Source of the DNA: Triparma columacea | Taxonomy: Eukaryota > Sar > Bolidophyceae > Parmales > Triparmaceae | NCBI GenBank assembly: GCA_030267965.1 | Contig: BRYA01000219.1 | Span: 12,145-71,602, forward strand | Reading direction: 5' to 3' | Length of the DNA: 59,458 nt | Shown: positions 31,622 to 44,600 of the stretch, in pieces | Position numbering within the stretch: the first letter of the stretch is position 1 | How the letters are laid out: the number at the start of each line of letters is the position of its first letter | Program-made: the position numbers and the translations under genes | Notes under the pieces: generated by a model | What the model saw: the letters and a program-made list of their open reading frames with translations, nothing else | The model's database searches: none | What the model was told of the DNA's origin: nothing

Positions 31622-32107
31622 ATGGCCACTCCTATGCCTGAAGGAGGAGCCATGCGCTCCGACCCTCCCCCCCCCGAGCGCCCACGTGACCAGGACCACT
31701 ATGTGCCTCCACCTCCAGAAGGGTTTCAACCAAACTCTCTCAGGGGCGTTCTCTACAAGCAGGAGGATTCTGTGCTTGGACGAAAGAAGTGGACGAAGAA
31801 GGTGAGGGTCCAGACGACCGATATGTCCAGAAAGGAGCTACGGCGGATTCCCGCGGGCAACTTGGTCAGGATCCTTACACATTAAGCACAAAGATCTTTA
31901 CCAACTCCTGCTCACACCTTTTCTCATCGCTTCGCTCCGGTGCTTCGCCGTTACCGCCCATTGCCCATCGCCCATCGCCCGGTAGTTTGTGATATGCGAT
32001 TCGGCTAATCTCAAATATTTTGCGAACGAGAAGCCAGACTTTAGCAAGGTGAGAAGTCATGCAGAGGGGGCACCCCTCCTCACTCAGACAGACAGACACG
32101 CACACAT

Positions 32108-32159
<52 letters not shown>

Positions 32160-35100
32160 AGAGAGAGAGAGATAACGAGAATGTCTTTTGTTCGTGCTCT
32201 AACTTAAAAATGCCCCCCCCCCCCAACCTCCTCCCTTCTCCCCCCCAGCGTGAGCCTCCAAGAAAAGTTTTACCCGTTGGCTCGCTGTCAGTGGGGAAGC
32301 TCCCAGTGGCATCGAGGTTCTACCGTGATCACTCCTTCGAGGTCAAGCAAATACAAAACGACTACGTCATGTGCTTCGCAGCCGAGAGCGACGACGAGAG
32401 GGACGAGTGGATGCTTTTCATCGAGAAGGCGGGGGGAGGAAGGACGAGGAGGCTCGACAGCAACATAGAAAATGAGATTAGAATGATTAAGATGCAAACA
32501 GGAGGGAGGGAGACAATCTCGTCACCTGAGAAGGTAAGGTAGAGGCTGCGAAGACCTGCACGACGATGATAGCCTTCAGCTTACTCACTAGCCCTCCCTG
32601 CAGACTCGCCCGCCCCCTCCCCCGGCCTCGCCTTCTACCCCGTCAAAGAGGCTCTCGTCCCCTCCCCCCGTCGACGACTTTCCGGTGGAGACTGCGGCAT
32701 CGGCAAACCGCCGATCTTTCGCGTCGCAGGTCTACGACCTCTTCATCAAGGACGGTCACCCGGCTGTCCTCACTAGTGACTTGAACCGGCTCTTGGAGCA
32801 TCTTGCGCTCCAACCGTCTCAGGATACAACCACCATTCTTGCCCTCCTCGACCCCACCGAAACAGGCTATGTGGCCAAGGACCTTTTCCTTGGCTGGTAC
32901 GACAAAGAGGATGCTAACATGAGGATGAGGCAAGGAAAGGAGAGTCCCAGGATTGCAGGTGAGAAGAGAGACCAAGTCAAAGGAATTTAGCACGATAATC
33001 AAACGCTGACGCAAATCTTTCATCGCCTCGTCGCAGCATCTCCCGCTCCACCCCCTTCACCTCCTGCACCTCCGAAGCCCACCCTCGACATTGACAAAAC
33101 CATCAATCTACTCAAGTTCTCCAACAAACCCATGAGCATCCACATGCTCGAGTCAACTTTGTGCACATCGATAAACACCCAACTGAACAACCCGGCCTTT
33201 GCCTCCCTGGAAGATTCGGAGAGACTGATCGACCCGATCATGGAGCTAATCAAGAAGGTCGTTTCTGCCCAGATCGCCGAGAACGCTTCTCGCACCCCCT
33301 CCATCTCTGACCCAAGCGACCCTTATGCGGACGAGATGTTTGGTGACCTGAAGAGGGACCCCCTGAACAACCTCCTTGTCCTCCTCGTGCGTTTCCTCAA
33401 GCACTGTATAGTCTCCCTCCCCGCTGCCGAGAAGGCATTTTCCACTTCCTCATCTACGCTACTTTATCAGCACTTGGCCGCCTTCCTCGAGAAACCCCCC
33501 TCCGAGTCCTTCAACAAGCTTCGCGTAACAACTGCAAAACTCTTTCTTCATGTGTCCGCGTTCTACCCAGCAGTCATACCCAAGTATAACATTCGCTCCG
33601 TCGTTGCCGTCGCCGGCAGTCCGGCTGACAACCTCCGCCCGACTTGCATGGAGATTTTACGCCTCCTCCTAGCTACCAGGACTGAAGCTGTCTCCCAGTG
33701 CAACGGCGTCCGAACCATAATGGAGGCCGTCCTCGACCCGTCGATGAAGGACTACGCAGAGGCGCTCATGTTGTCCATAATGTTTGTTTTCAGCTCTCCT
33801 CACACTCGAAGGTATCTGAGACAGAGGTTGGACATCTCCATTCTCTTTGCCTCCTTCACCGATCTCGACACGGAGGGTCCCGAGCGCACCAACAAGTGGA
33901 AGTGTAGCGACGCAGCGATTACGACTAGTATGAGAAGTTTCGCCGGAATCATCATTCTCTCCTCGGACCCCTCTGGAATTCAGTCTCTCATGGGACTAGT
34001 CAGTGATGACACTGTAGAGCTCGCCGTGCAAAAGGCCGTCTTGAAGACAATTAGCGGCATCTTCCAACCATCCCTTCAGCTCAACGATTACTTGAGCAGG
34101 AAAAACTCCAACCCTGGGGGTAAAGGAGGCTCAAGCGGAGGGATGCAAAAGCAAAGGCAAAGGTGAGAAGAGTTAAGCAGCCACAACAAGAATTAAGGAG
34201 CCTCAACACTCACCCTGCTGTCGTCGCTTCGATCACCACGTCGCTCACCGTAGTCACATTTTGCTCCAGCACCATCTTGAGAAGAGCGCTCGACCCGCCC
34301 TCAACCTCATGGACAGCTACAGTTCGATATTGTGCTGCGCCTTTATCCACGCTGGCTTGCCGGTTGCTCTGACGAATTTGTGCGTTCACGACAACAGCGA
34401 TGTCAGCCAGCAGGCTCTGCGCCTGCTCGCTGATGTCATGGTGGTTGCGAGTAGGTTGCTCCCCGAGGACCTTTGTAACGAGATCTTGCTCATGCCGGAG
34501 CTCACTTACTGCGCCACCATCGTGGGGGGCAGGGAGGACTCCGCTCAGATCGACAAGGCGAACAGTGGGGGCCTGGCCCAGGTGAAGAACGAGCAAGGGG
34601 GAGGGAGGCAATTGGGGAGTCAGATCGTGCCCCAGTCACAGCAGAAGGAGATGCTCAGGGCTCTGGAGAGGGGAGCGAAGGCATCAGCTGTCTTGAGAAG
34701 TCTGGCCATGAAGCTCAGCGACAACTCTGACGTTTCGTCCGAGCTCCTCAACCTGAAGTGCCTCGGGGGGGTCGTTGGACTTCTACGCAACAGTAACGTT
34801 TTCACGACGTCTATCGACGAAGATCACGTGTCTTCTCGCAGGGAGAGGATGATGTCAGGGCTGAGGGAGTCTCTCGAGTCGGGCATGAACAAGCGCATGC
34901 TTGAGTCGCAGCTCAACAACTCTGGCGTGGAGAAGAGCAAGGAATGGAGAGAGTGGGATTGGGAGACGATCGGGGACATCCTCGAGGACTCCCTCGCGAA
35001 AGACAGCAACAGGCTGGCTGATGCCATGAAGAACAAGTTCGTCAAGCGATTGGGCGGCTTCTTCCGATGCTCCTCGGAGCAGAAGGGATTCTTCGCCCAC

Positions 35101-37407
35101 ATGGAGTGGTCACCGAAGAACATCAAGTATTTCACGTGCGCTTGTCGCTTTTACGAAGTCCTCTTGACCCACGACCAGGGCAAAGAGTTCTTGAGGAACG
35201 ACAGGCGAGGAAAGGTGTTCGAGGAGATAGCAAAGGAACTGGCAATTTGCGTGAGGCACGTCGAGACTCGCTCTAGTGGATCACCCTCCCCCCCCTCCGA
35301 GGTCTTTGACAGGGAAAAAAGCACCAGGCAAATGACGAGAGAATACTTCGCCATCCTCGGGAGGATGTGGAGCACCCAGATTGGGGTGAACTTGGAGCAG
35401 AAGGACAAGATCTTCCACCTTTTCAACAACATGGCGCGGTTCCAGGAGCTCGACTACCTTTCCAGGATCATATTGACTAACCTTGACTACAGCTCGTCGA
35501 GCATGAGGTCACTATCTCCCTCCCAGTCTTTGCTCCAGCTTTACGTCCAGGACTCCTCCGTGTCGCTCCGTTTGCACGCAATCTGCATCCTACGCTCCAT
35601 CATACGCTCGAGGGTCCGCGACGTGAACTGGGCGATAGACATTCTCACGACGAGACTCCAGTGCGGTCACTGCAATGAGGTCAACACAGCTGTTTTGAGT
35701 GTCCTTTGCGAGGCAGCAGCTTACCCTCCCTACCTTGACATCATCATCCAGAAGAACCCCCACATGATTGATCACCATCTCGCGGACTCTCTCTTCTTGA
35801 AATTTGCCTCCATGTCGAAAGGGCTGGACCTCCTCAAGAGCCAACACAACGCCTGGTTTGCCGACGCGATTACAAGGTGGAAGGAAAACGACAGTGTTGA
35901 CTACGTGAGGAAGCTCGAGAATTCCATGGCGACAATGTTGATGAGTAGGGGCAAGTTAAACGGCGGTACCCACCCGACTAAGATTCCCTTGGACGCCGCC
36001 CAGACCCTCTCCCTCCAGGCCCACCAAGATAAATTCGCTGGGAAGGAGCTGGACTTGGAGAGTCTGCTGAGAATGCCGTGGGTCATCGATGTGGTCATCA
36101 ACCAGTCTCAGAGGAGTCAGTTCGGGAGTGGGCACTTCCAGTCGCTGGACACTAGGTTGGACGTCGAGGAAGGCAACGTTGTGATTACTGGCACCTACAT
36201 TGACGAAAACGGCACAGAGACTTGCTTGCCTTGCAGCCGCGCCGACTGTGTCCACAGCTCCCTCTTCCTCGGGGCCTGCCCAGTGAAGAAGGATGGATCC
36301 ATCGGAGAACCGTTCAAGAGGTGGCAGAGCGGCGGAGCTGGCGGGGTAGCAGGCATGGCGACCGCGTTCGGCGCGGACAGGAGCAGCAACGTAGGAACCA
36401 GTCCTAAGCAGAGCGCGATGAAGAGGTTTTCCACGGAATCGAGCGGGAGTCACGGAACCTGGGACGGGGAGGGGCTGGGACACGAGGATGACATGGCCAA
36501 GTGCGACTGGACGACGTGCTCCCAAAACTCGAGAAAGAGTGTCAAGACCTACGGGCGTTGGGTGTCAGGGGCAAGGGTGGTGATGATTAACGTGCAGGGA
36601 GAGCCGGCGACATTCTTCTTCAGGGAGGAGAAGGTCCCGAACGGGACGTCAACGCTGTACTTGCTCAAGGTGGAGTATACCATCAGCCTGGATCCTCTGA
36701 AAAACGCCATCAGGCTCCCCCCGCACCTATTCGGTGAGCTCGCCAAGTGCGACGAGGGCATAGACATCCTTGCGCAACACAATGTCATAGAGGACCTGAT
36801 GGATATCGTGCACGGGCAGAACAAGGGGGAGAAGTGGATAGCGAGCCTTTGGTCTTTGGCGCACATTTGCAGCGCCCAGCCAGGCTTGCAGCTAGTGCGG
36901 GACAAGGCGCAAGATTTTGTGCCGTGGCTGTGCAAGCAAGCGTACAAGAGCGAAGACTACAGCTTCAGGGGAACCGCCGTGTGCCTCCTCAGGCTCGTGG
37001 CCCAGACGGACGTTGGGGCTGGCATGATGATGCAGGAGGGCTGGGCATCGTCTCCTACTGCAGGCTGCCCTATTCCGACCTCCTTCAGTGCTTTCTTTTC
37101 AGTTGACGCAAAGAGCTGGGGGGGGGATGTTCACTTTGTGGGAAGCCCCGTCAAGGTGGGAGCGGGTGGCCTGAACAGGAAACTAGGGAAGAGGGAAGAA
37201 AATTTGCTGACTGCGGTGGGAAAGTTGGGAGACCACATCACCCAGAAAGAGGCCATGGCGGCCCTGAAGAAAATGAGGATGGACAAGAGCATGGAGGACG
37301 TCTGGGGGAACGGAGAGATGATCGCCGAAATACACGAGTATATGGGGAGCTATACGTTCGACCTTCAGAGCAGGAGGTTGTTGTGGGAGTGCCTTGGCGT
37401 AAGTTAA
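31622..37407 (+). CDS. PH domain plus armadillo/HEAT-type solenoid protein
   Basis: Six exons (31622-31801, 31986-32048, 32249-32533, 32604-32958, 33037-34162 and 34254-37407) give 1720 residues in frame. Residues about 36-155 are a PH domain: SLRGVLYKQEDSVLGRKKWT, KKFVICDSANLKYFANEKPD across intron 1, and the C-terminal helix DERDEWMLFIEKAG. A proline-rich linker (RPPPPPASPSTP) and an EF-hand-like segment (ALLDPTETGYVAKDLFLGWY) follow, then another Pro-rich linker and over 1300 residues of helical repeats such as LNNLLVLLVRFLKHCIVSLP and RGTAVCLLRLVAQTDVG. A beta-rich insertion sits near residues 1270-1450. PH domains target membranes through phosphoinositides and the solenoid would bind a protein partner. 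I recognise no named family. Intron 1 contains a GGAGCGAAGCG copy and intron 2 a CA/GA microsatellite. Confidence 0.75.
32098..32174. repeat. (CA)n(GA)n microsatellite in intron
   Basis: A CA/ACAC run followed by more than 20 GA units with AAAG interruptions, within intron 2 (32049-32248) of the PH-armadillo gene. Confidence 0.9.
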
Positions 37408-37480
37408 ATCCACGTTTTATAACGCATACAGGGGGGTCTTTGTATTATTACAGTGAGGAAATTTGTGTCAAAGGCTAAGC

Positions 37481-39757
37481 TTAGGTCAGCTCAACGCCGT
37501 CATCGCTCCTTCTCTGGAGTCCCGGCTTGTCGCCATCCATGAGCCACTCGAGGCCATGGTCTTCGTTTGGATTTTCTTCCACGGAAGCGGTGCCAATGGA
37601 AGCTATGAAGGGGTGCATGCGTTAGTGAGTTAGGGTTGCGTGCATTAAGGGTTAAGGGGGGTTATGATAACGCAGCGGAGCGAGGTTGGCGGAGCGAGGT
37701 TGGCGGAGCAAGGTTGGCGGAGCGAGGTTGGCGGAGCGAGGTTGTCGGCCCTCGTGCGGATTGTTCTCACCTCGATCGTCGTCATCTCCCCCGTCCACCT
37801 TCTCGTACACGCCCTCGGGAGTTTCAATATTGTCAACGCGTTCTTTCAGTAAGTAGAACACGCCACCGAGGGTGGTTAGGATGCCGGTGAGGAAGAAAAT
37901 GGCCGGAAATGTGTGAAGGTCACGGTACTCTTGGAAATAGACGATTCCTCCCAGGGTAGAGAACATGTTCCAGAACGACTGGTACACGGGGACCATGAGC
38001 AAGGCGTTGAATTTGGAAAGGCCAGAGTTGAGAATCGTGATTTGGGACAGCAGGCACATGGCCATGCAGAGAACAATCAGGTAGGGCTGAGGGTGATCGA
38101 AGGCACCAGCCTCAGATCCGGTCATGACGTTCTTAACTGCGACGGGCGAAAGGAACACGGTGGTGGATAAGCGAGTTGCCGGCTGCTTTGCCTCTTTTTT
38201 CTTGCCCAGTCCGAACGCCCAGTCCTCACCTAGTTCGGCTGTCGACTTCGCCAGGAGGACCGAGAGCCCCCCAAAGCAGCCCGCGAGGCCACCGTAGCAC
38301 ACTATTCTATTCATTTCCGTGTGCACGTGATTCTGCGACGAGGGCGCGGGGGGGATTGAAGGTGTTAGAGAAAAATGTCGGGGCGTAATTGAACACAAAG
38401 CTCAGCCTCTTCTTTACCTTGTCGAGGACGATGGCAGATTTGTCCACCTTCATCGCCATCTTCGTCAGGTCATAAGTGGAGTTCTTGAGCTTCTTCCTCT
38501 TGGAGGGGGTAGAGGGAGTCTCATCCTTCCCGCTCTCCATGGCGTCAACCAAGGCCGCTGCCTCAATTCCGTCTCCTTCCTCCTCCTCGATGGCCTCCTC
38601 AATCTTCTTGAGTCTCGTGGCCATCGTTACGAGAAAGGACACAACGAGAATCATGTAACAGATCATGACAGGCTTTGTGTACAGTGACATGAGGTCGTCG
38701 AGGGTGTAGGTTGGAGTGGAATGGGCCGCAAAAATTACAGTTAAAAGGGTTCCGAAGATGATGATGCAAGTGGCGACCATATTTTGCCGCGTCAGCTTCT
38801 CGGAGTTGAAGAGGGGCGCAATAAGCAGGTTCCAAACCAGCGACAGGGCCCCTAACGGGGCCAGAAGAGACTGGGGGGCCATGCCGAAGGCAACGAAGTC
38901 GAGGAGGGAGCCAGACGTAATGAGAGAGAGTCCAATTACCCACAAGGGCTGCTTGATTGTGGGTCGACGCGAGGCCTCGGGTTTCAACGCTGCAGGGTGT
39001 AGAGCGCGGGGGGGGGTGACGTGAGGGACTGGTAAGGGCAATAATGAGCGTCATCCCCGGATGCAGGATGTAGGACTCACCTTCTCGGTTCATGGAGAGC
39101 TTCTGTAAATTCAAACCCAGCGCAGCGAGGAAACTAAATGCCAGCCCAATGCTGAAGCCTGCTATCCACAGGACGTGGTTGGCTCCAATGTAAGAGAGTC
39201 CTACACACTGCGCAGAGGACGACAACTCGAGCATGTCGTCACACATAGTCGGAGGAAGAGAGAACTTGGAGCCTGAGGCGGATTGGGGGGTGAGGGGCTT
39301 GAGGTACACTTTGGGACGGCGCCCGCCACTCACCTTCGCATTTTTCAAGAACAGCCTCACAAGCACTCTCGCACAAGGGTCTAACTTCCGTGCCTATTTC
39401 ACAGGCCGGGAAGAGGTTTTTACAATGCAGGTTGAGGATGGATTCCGCACACGCATCGCCTTCGTTGGCCTGGGCCAGGATTTCGTCCGCATCGAGTCCC
39501 AGGGTGGCCATGGAGGTCGAGAAGGCATCGTCCATGGCATGCCATTGTGGAGCAGTCTGACAAACCGAGTAGGTTATCACCGAACCACAATAAGGGAGAT
39601 TCTGATCGGGGACGCCACAAGAAAGCTCACACTGGGAAAGCTGACGGGAGGAAGTTAATAATCTGACAAAGGAACCCCCCGGTTCCGAGAATGCTTCTGT
39701 TGGATTCAGAAATAGGGGAAGAAGGAAGACAGCGGACAACATTCTGAGAAACCGCAA
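37481..39757 (-). CDS. NIPA-type magnesium transporter with N-terminal Frizzled-like cysteine-rich ectodomain
   Basis: Five exons (39757-39334, 39272-39081, 38989-38418, 38332-37771 and 37602-37481) give 623 residues in frame. A signal peptide (MRFLRMLSAVFLLPLFLNPT) precedes a cysteine-rich domain with about ten cysteines: CELSCGVPDQNLPYCGSVIT, VCQTAPQ, ACAESILNLHCKNLFPAC and PLCESACEAVLEKCEG, spacing that resembles the Frizzled CRD. Then a NIPA/DUF803 transporter begins with SIGLAFSFLAALGLNLQKLS and continues with QPLWVIGLSLITSGSLLDFV, FGMAPQSLLAPLGALSLVWN and VYQSFWNMFSTLGGIVYFQEY, giving nine or so helices. NIPA proteins move Mg2+ across membranes. A cytosolic insert of about 60 residues splits the helices. 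The CRD would lie outside or in the lumen. The transporter family is firm; the CRD label is by cysteine pattern. Confidence 0.82.
37678..37745. repeat. intronic minisatellite, GGAGCGAGGTTGGC unit
   Basis: About five tandem copies of a 14-nt unit inside intron 4 (37770-37603) of the NIPA-type gene, with one copy changed to GGAGCAAGGTTGGC. Confidence 0.9.
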
Positions 39758-39960
39758 AGACGCCGAAATATAAACACGGGGGGGGGGGGCTGGCGGGTGC
39801 GACCAAGCTCAGCTGTCAAGTTTGGGTTGGATGGAAGACGTTGTTAAAAAATTGCTTTCTTCTGGTTGGGAGTTTTAGAGGTTTTAATAGTCCCAAATAA
39901 TAGCCAGCTTAGTTCCTTCAGCGCACATTAAAGGCTGATTGGATCGCTCGTTAAACGTAA

Positions 39961-41266
39961 ATGATCGACAGGCCACAGTCCGCGGCCCCCAGGCCTCCCT
40001 CATCTGGGGTCAGGCCAAGCACAGCGGCAGGCAGGGGGGGGGCCTTCAGGGGGAAGAGGGGGAAGAAGGGGGCGGGGGGCGGCAGCGCACAGAGACCAAA
40101 CACCGCGGGGAGCCCGATAAGGGGGGGGGCGGCGGCGAAGCCCGACTTCGTGGCGGACGGGAACTTCTTTGCTAAACAGCAAGAGGGGGGGGGGGGGAGG
40201 AAGGGGTGGGTGCCAATGGATAGGGGTCCGACGGGGGATAAGTACGTGGACGGTAAGGGGCCAGGGAGAGGGGGGGAGAGGAAGAGCGGTAGGGAGCTGG
40301 AACTGGCGGACATTGTCATGGACTTGAAACAAAAGCTCATGAAGAGCCAGGAGAAGAACATTAGTCTGGCGGGGGTCGTGAGGAGGATGGAGAAGGAGCT
40401 CAACAAGTGCATCAAGGATAACGCGAGCTTACTCGGAGGGGGAGAGATGCGGCCGAAGGTGAGGATGGGATGGGGATGTATGTGTGGGTTGAGGGGATGT
40501 GTGGGTTGAGGGGATGTGTTGGTTGAGGTCGGTAAAGTGGAGTCAAAGTTAGAGCACCATCCGTTTCAGCGCTCACCCTCTCCCCAACCAGGAGCTCGCG
40601 CGCATTCACAGGGACAACGAAAAGTCCGAGATCGTCCGCAGCTTACGAAGCAAGGTAACCGAGCTCACACAGAAGCTGTCCGACCGGGACATGCACATCC
40701 ACGGGATAATGAGGAGCGCCAACGCCACCGGCCTGCTCGAAATGGCAGCGGCCAGGGATGAGTACCACAGGGAGGTGCTGAGACTGAGGAAACTGGTTAA
40801 GGAGGCAACGGAAGATAGGGACAGGCTCGGAATGGCGCTGGAGAGGAACATCGGGACAAGGGAGGAGGAGGCGGAGACTAGGGACGAGGACGAGGGAGAG
40901 AAAAAGTCACCCGCCAAGCAGCCCTCTGAGGAAACCTCAGAGCAATCGACGGAAATGCTCAAGGCCGTAATCAGGGCGCAGCACAGCAGGATCCAGGACC
41001 TCAAGACCAAGCTCGCCACTGCCGTGTCCTCAGGTGGCGCCCCCCCCAAGAAGGCGGCCCTGAGCCCAAAGATGCAACGCGAGCACCTCGCGATGAAGGC
41101 GAACAGGGTGGACTTCAAGGGCCAGAAGGATGCCGCTAGGAGGGTAGAGGACAAGAGGAGGAAGGAGAAGGAGATGGAGAGGAGGAGGAAGAGGGAGCTG
41201 GGAGGAGAGGGGGGAGGCACAGGGAGGGGTAAGGTCAAATTTGATATTTTTGGCATGTTGGAGTGA
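39961..41266 (+). CDS. coiled-coil protein with Gly/Arg-rich N-terminus
   Basis: Two exons (39961-40458 and 40592-41266) give 390 residues in frame. It starts MIDRPQSAAPRPPSSGVRPS, then a Gly/Lys/Arg-rich low-complexity segment to about residue 105. Coiled coil begins at about 110 (ELADIVMDLKQKLMKSQEKN) and continues through exon 2 (EIVRSLRSKVTELTQKLSDR, EYHREVLRLRKLVKEATEDR). A short conserved-looking motif GIMRSANATGLLEM sits in the middle and the C-terminus is a charged helix ending KFDIFGMLE. No enzyme domain. The RPXSA-type N-terminus occurs in some axonemal proteins, so a ciliary or cytoskeletal role is a guess. Confidence 0.65.
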
Positions 41267-41610
41267 TGTCGGTGGGAAGGGGGTTGGGAGGGGGGGGTGG
41301 GGTGGAGGGAGAATGTGGATGGGAGGTGGGTGTGATGTGAGACCTTAGTACAGTACTTTTGGTGTATGAATAGTGTTTACAGGAAAATTGGCTTTGGGAT
41401 TGGGCAGTCCAGAATTTGGTTCCCTTGAAATAAATTAGTTTCTTCTCGTCTTCTGAATTCGTCTGAGCTCAACTTCCTTCTCTTCTCTTCTTTTCTTCTT
41501 TTCTTTCCCTCATTCTCCATTCTCCATTCTCCTCATTCTCTTCATTCTCTCCACTCTCCCCGTTCTCCCCAATTGGCATTCGAGTTGTATCCTTTTCAAC
41601 CAACAGAAGC
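41267..41610. other. intergenic region with pyrimidine-rich 5' UTR-like tract
   Basis: 344 bp between the coiled-coil gene and the kinase gene. The first 60 bp are G-rich. From about 41470 to 41575 the plus strand is almost purely C/T (TTCTCTTCTTTTC, then repeated CATTCTCCATTCTCC), a probable 5' UTR or core-promoter tract for the kinase gene at 41611. No ORF. Confidence 0.5.
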
Positions 41611-44600
41611 ATGAGCGCCTTGGCCGCTGACGGTTCCGCGCAGTACAGTTACGCCTCACTTTTGAGTATGACCAACTCCTTTAGCGTCCAGAACAAGATA
41701 GGAAGGGGTGGGTCCGGCGATGTCTACCTTGGAAGAATTGGAAGTTCTCAAGTAGCCATCAAGGTAATCAGGACCATCCAAGGGGTGCAGGTTAACGATA
41801 CTGAGTTCAGGAGGGAGCTCAGCGTGCTGAGCATGTGCAGACACGAGAACATTGTCCCCTTGTTGGGGTCTTCAAGCGAACCTGGAAATCCTCTTTGTTT
41901 AGTATACAGGTACATGCCAGGCGGGAGTTTGGCGGATAGGCTGCTCCCATCTAGTACCGTCCTTCCTTTGACTTCATCGGAGAGGATCGGCATCGCAGTA
42001 GGTGTCGCCTTGGGTCTACATTATCTTCACCAACCTGATAGGGAAAGAGACAAGCCAAGCATCTTCCACAGGGACGTCAAGAGTGCTAACATTCTGCTCG
42101 ACGCTGACGGGTACGCCAAGATAGCCGATGCGGGAATCGCTCTGGAGGCGGACTCCAGCGTTACCATGACAGGAGGCATGGGAACAAAAGGTTACATCGA
42201 CCCATTTTACGACGACTCTGGGGAGTTCACCACTGCGAGCGACGTGTTCTCGTACGGGACTGTGCTGCTTGAGCTGTTGACTGGGTTGCAGGCGTTCGAC
42301 AGCTCGCAGCGGCCCCTCGATAGGAAGCTCTTCAAGAGGGCAAGGAGCACGGTTGTTCCTGCGGATGTCAGGGCTGGGTTCGACGAGGCGAGGGAGACGC
42401 TGCTGAGGGACCTTGCGATGGAGTGCACGGCCGAGGACATTGACGAGAGGCCGGGCTTGGAGGACTGTATCGCGAGGCTCCTAGGTGAAGTCAGGGAGGC
42501 AGAGCCAGACGTTGTTCCTCCTCCTCCTCCAGCACCGGCACCTGCTCAGCGTGTCAGGGAGGTGAGTACTGGGAGTAGATCGATGTAACTTTATTGTTCA
42601 TGCTAACCCAGCCCGTTCATACTCTTTCCCTTCACGTAGTGCGTTGTTTGCATGGACTTGGCACCTCGGACTCGTTTCTCACCTTGCATGCATTCCCTTT
42701 GCTGCGAGGGTTGCGCTGGGGAGCTCATACGGAGGGCGTCAAGTCCGATTTGTCCCATTTGTAGGGTGGGAATTCAAAGCTTTGAGGTCGGTGATTTCAT
42801 TGACACTTCAGGTAGGACAATTGAGGGAGGTGGTGGAGGAGGAAGGAGCAATGGAGGAGGCGAAGGTGTGAGGCCACCAGATGAGAGGTATGTCGAACAG
42901 CTCGTTTCAAGTGGCGGGACGGTGTCTCGCGGAGGTGGAACTTTAGATGCCAGGAACTTAAGTTGCATCAAGACATTGACGGGGCACATGGATACTGTCT
43001 GTAGCGTTGCGATTGCTGGTGATGTGGTAGTGTCAGGTTCTGAGGACAAGACGATGAAGGTTTGGCAGATATCTACAGGATTATGCATCAAGACATTGAC
43101 TGGGCACACGGATTGTGTCAATAAAGTTGCGATTGCTGGTGATGTGGTAGTGTCAGGTTCTGTGGATGAGACGGTGAAGGTTTGGCAGATATCTACAGGA
43201 TCATGCATCAAGACATTTACTGGGCACACGAATACTGTCTGGGGCGTTGCGATTGTTGGTGATGTGGTAGTGTCAGGTTCTGTGGATGAGACGGTGAAGG
43301 TTTGGCAGATATCTACAGGAGTATGCATCAAGACATTGATTGGGCACACGGGTGGTGTCTGTAGCGTTGCGATTGCTGGTGATTTGGTAGTGTCCAGTTC
43401 TTTGGCCGGTACGGTGAAGGTGTGGCAGATATCTACAGGATCATGCATCAAGACATTGACTGGGCACACTGGTGCTGTCGCTAGCGTTGCTATTGCTGGT
43501 GATGTGGTAGTGTCAGGTTCTAGTGACCAGACGGTGAAGGTGTGGCAGATATCTACAGGATCACGCATCAAGACATTGAGGGGGCACACGGATAGGGTCT
43601 GGGGCGTTGCGATTGCTGGTGATGTGGTAATGTCAGGTTCTAGTGACGGTACGGTGAAGGTGTGGCAGATATCTACAGGATCATGCATCAAGACATTGAC
43701 GGGGCACACGAATAGTGTCTATAGCGTTGCTATTGCTGGTGATTTGGTAGTGTCAGGTTCTGGTGACCAGACAGTGAAGGTGTGGAGCACAGATGAGAGG
43801 TATGTCGCACAGCTCGTGCCAAGTGGCAGAACATTCGATGCGAGGAACTTAAGTTGCATCAAGACATTGAGGGAACACACGCAATCTGTCGGCAGCGTTG
43901 CGATTGCTGGTGATGTGGTAGTGTCAGGTTCTTTGGACTATACCGTGAAGGTGTGGCAGATATCTACAGGATCATGCATCAAGACGTTGACGGGACACAC
44001 TGATGTTGTCAGTAGCGTTGCGATTGCTGGTGATGTGGTAGTGTCAGGTTCTTGTGATAGGACGGTGAAGGTGTGGCAGATATCTACAGGATCATGCATC
44101 AAGACGCTGACGGGACACACGGGTGTTGTCAGTAGCGTTGCGATTGCTGGTGATGTGGTAGTGTCAGGTTCTGGTGACAGGACGGTGAAGGTGTGGCAGA
44201 TATCTACTGGATCATGCATTAAGACATTGACGGGGCACACGCATGGTGTCAATAGCGTTGCGATTGATGGTGATGTGGTAGTGTCAGGTTCTGGTGACAA
44301 TACGGTGAAGGTGTGGCAGATATCTACAGGATCATGCATCAAGACATTGACGGGACACACGGATACTGTCCTTAGCGTTGCGATTGCTGGTGATGTGATA
44401 GTGTCAGGTTCTTGTGAGAATACGGTGAAGGTGTGGCAGATATCTACAGGATCATACATCAAGACATTGACTGGGCACACGGGTTGGGTCTTAGGCGTTG
44501 CGATTGCTGGTGATGTGGTAGTGTCAGGTTCTAGGGACTTCACGGTGAAGGTGTGGCAGATATCTACAGGATCATGCATCAAGACATTGACTGAGCACAC

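Noticed and set aside
42774..44600. Two long minus-strand ORFs opposite the WD40 repeats
   Set aside because: Their apparent repeats (VCPVNVLMHDPVDICHTFTV) are the antisense translation of the 120-nt WD40 units. The plus-strand frame gives a proper WD40 signature and RING and kinase domains.
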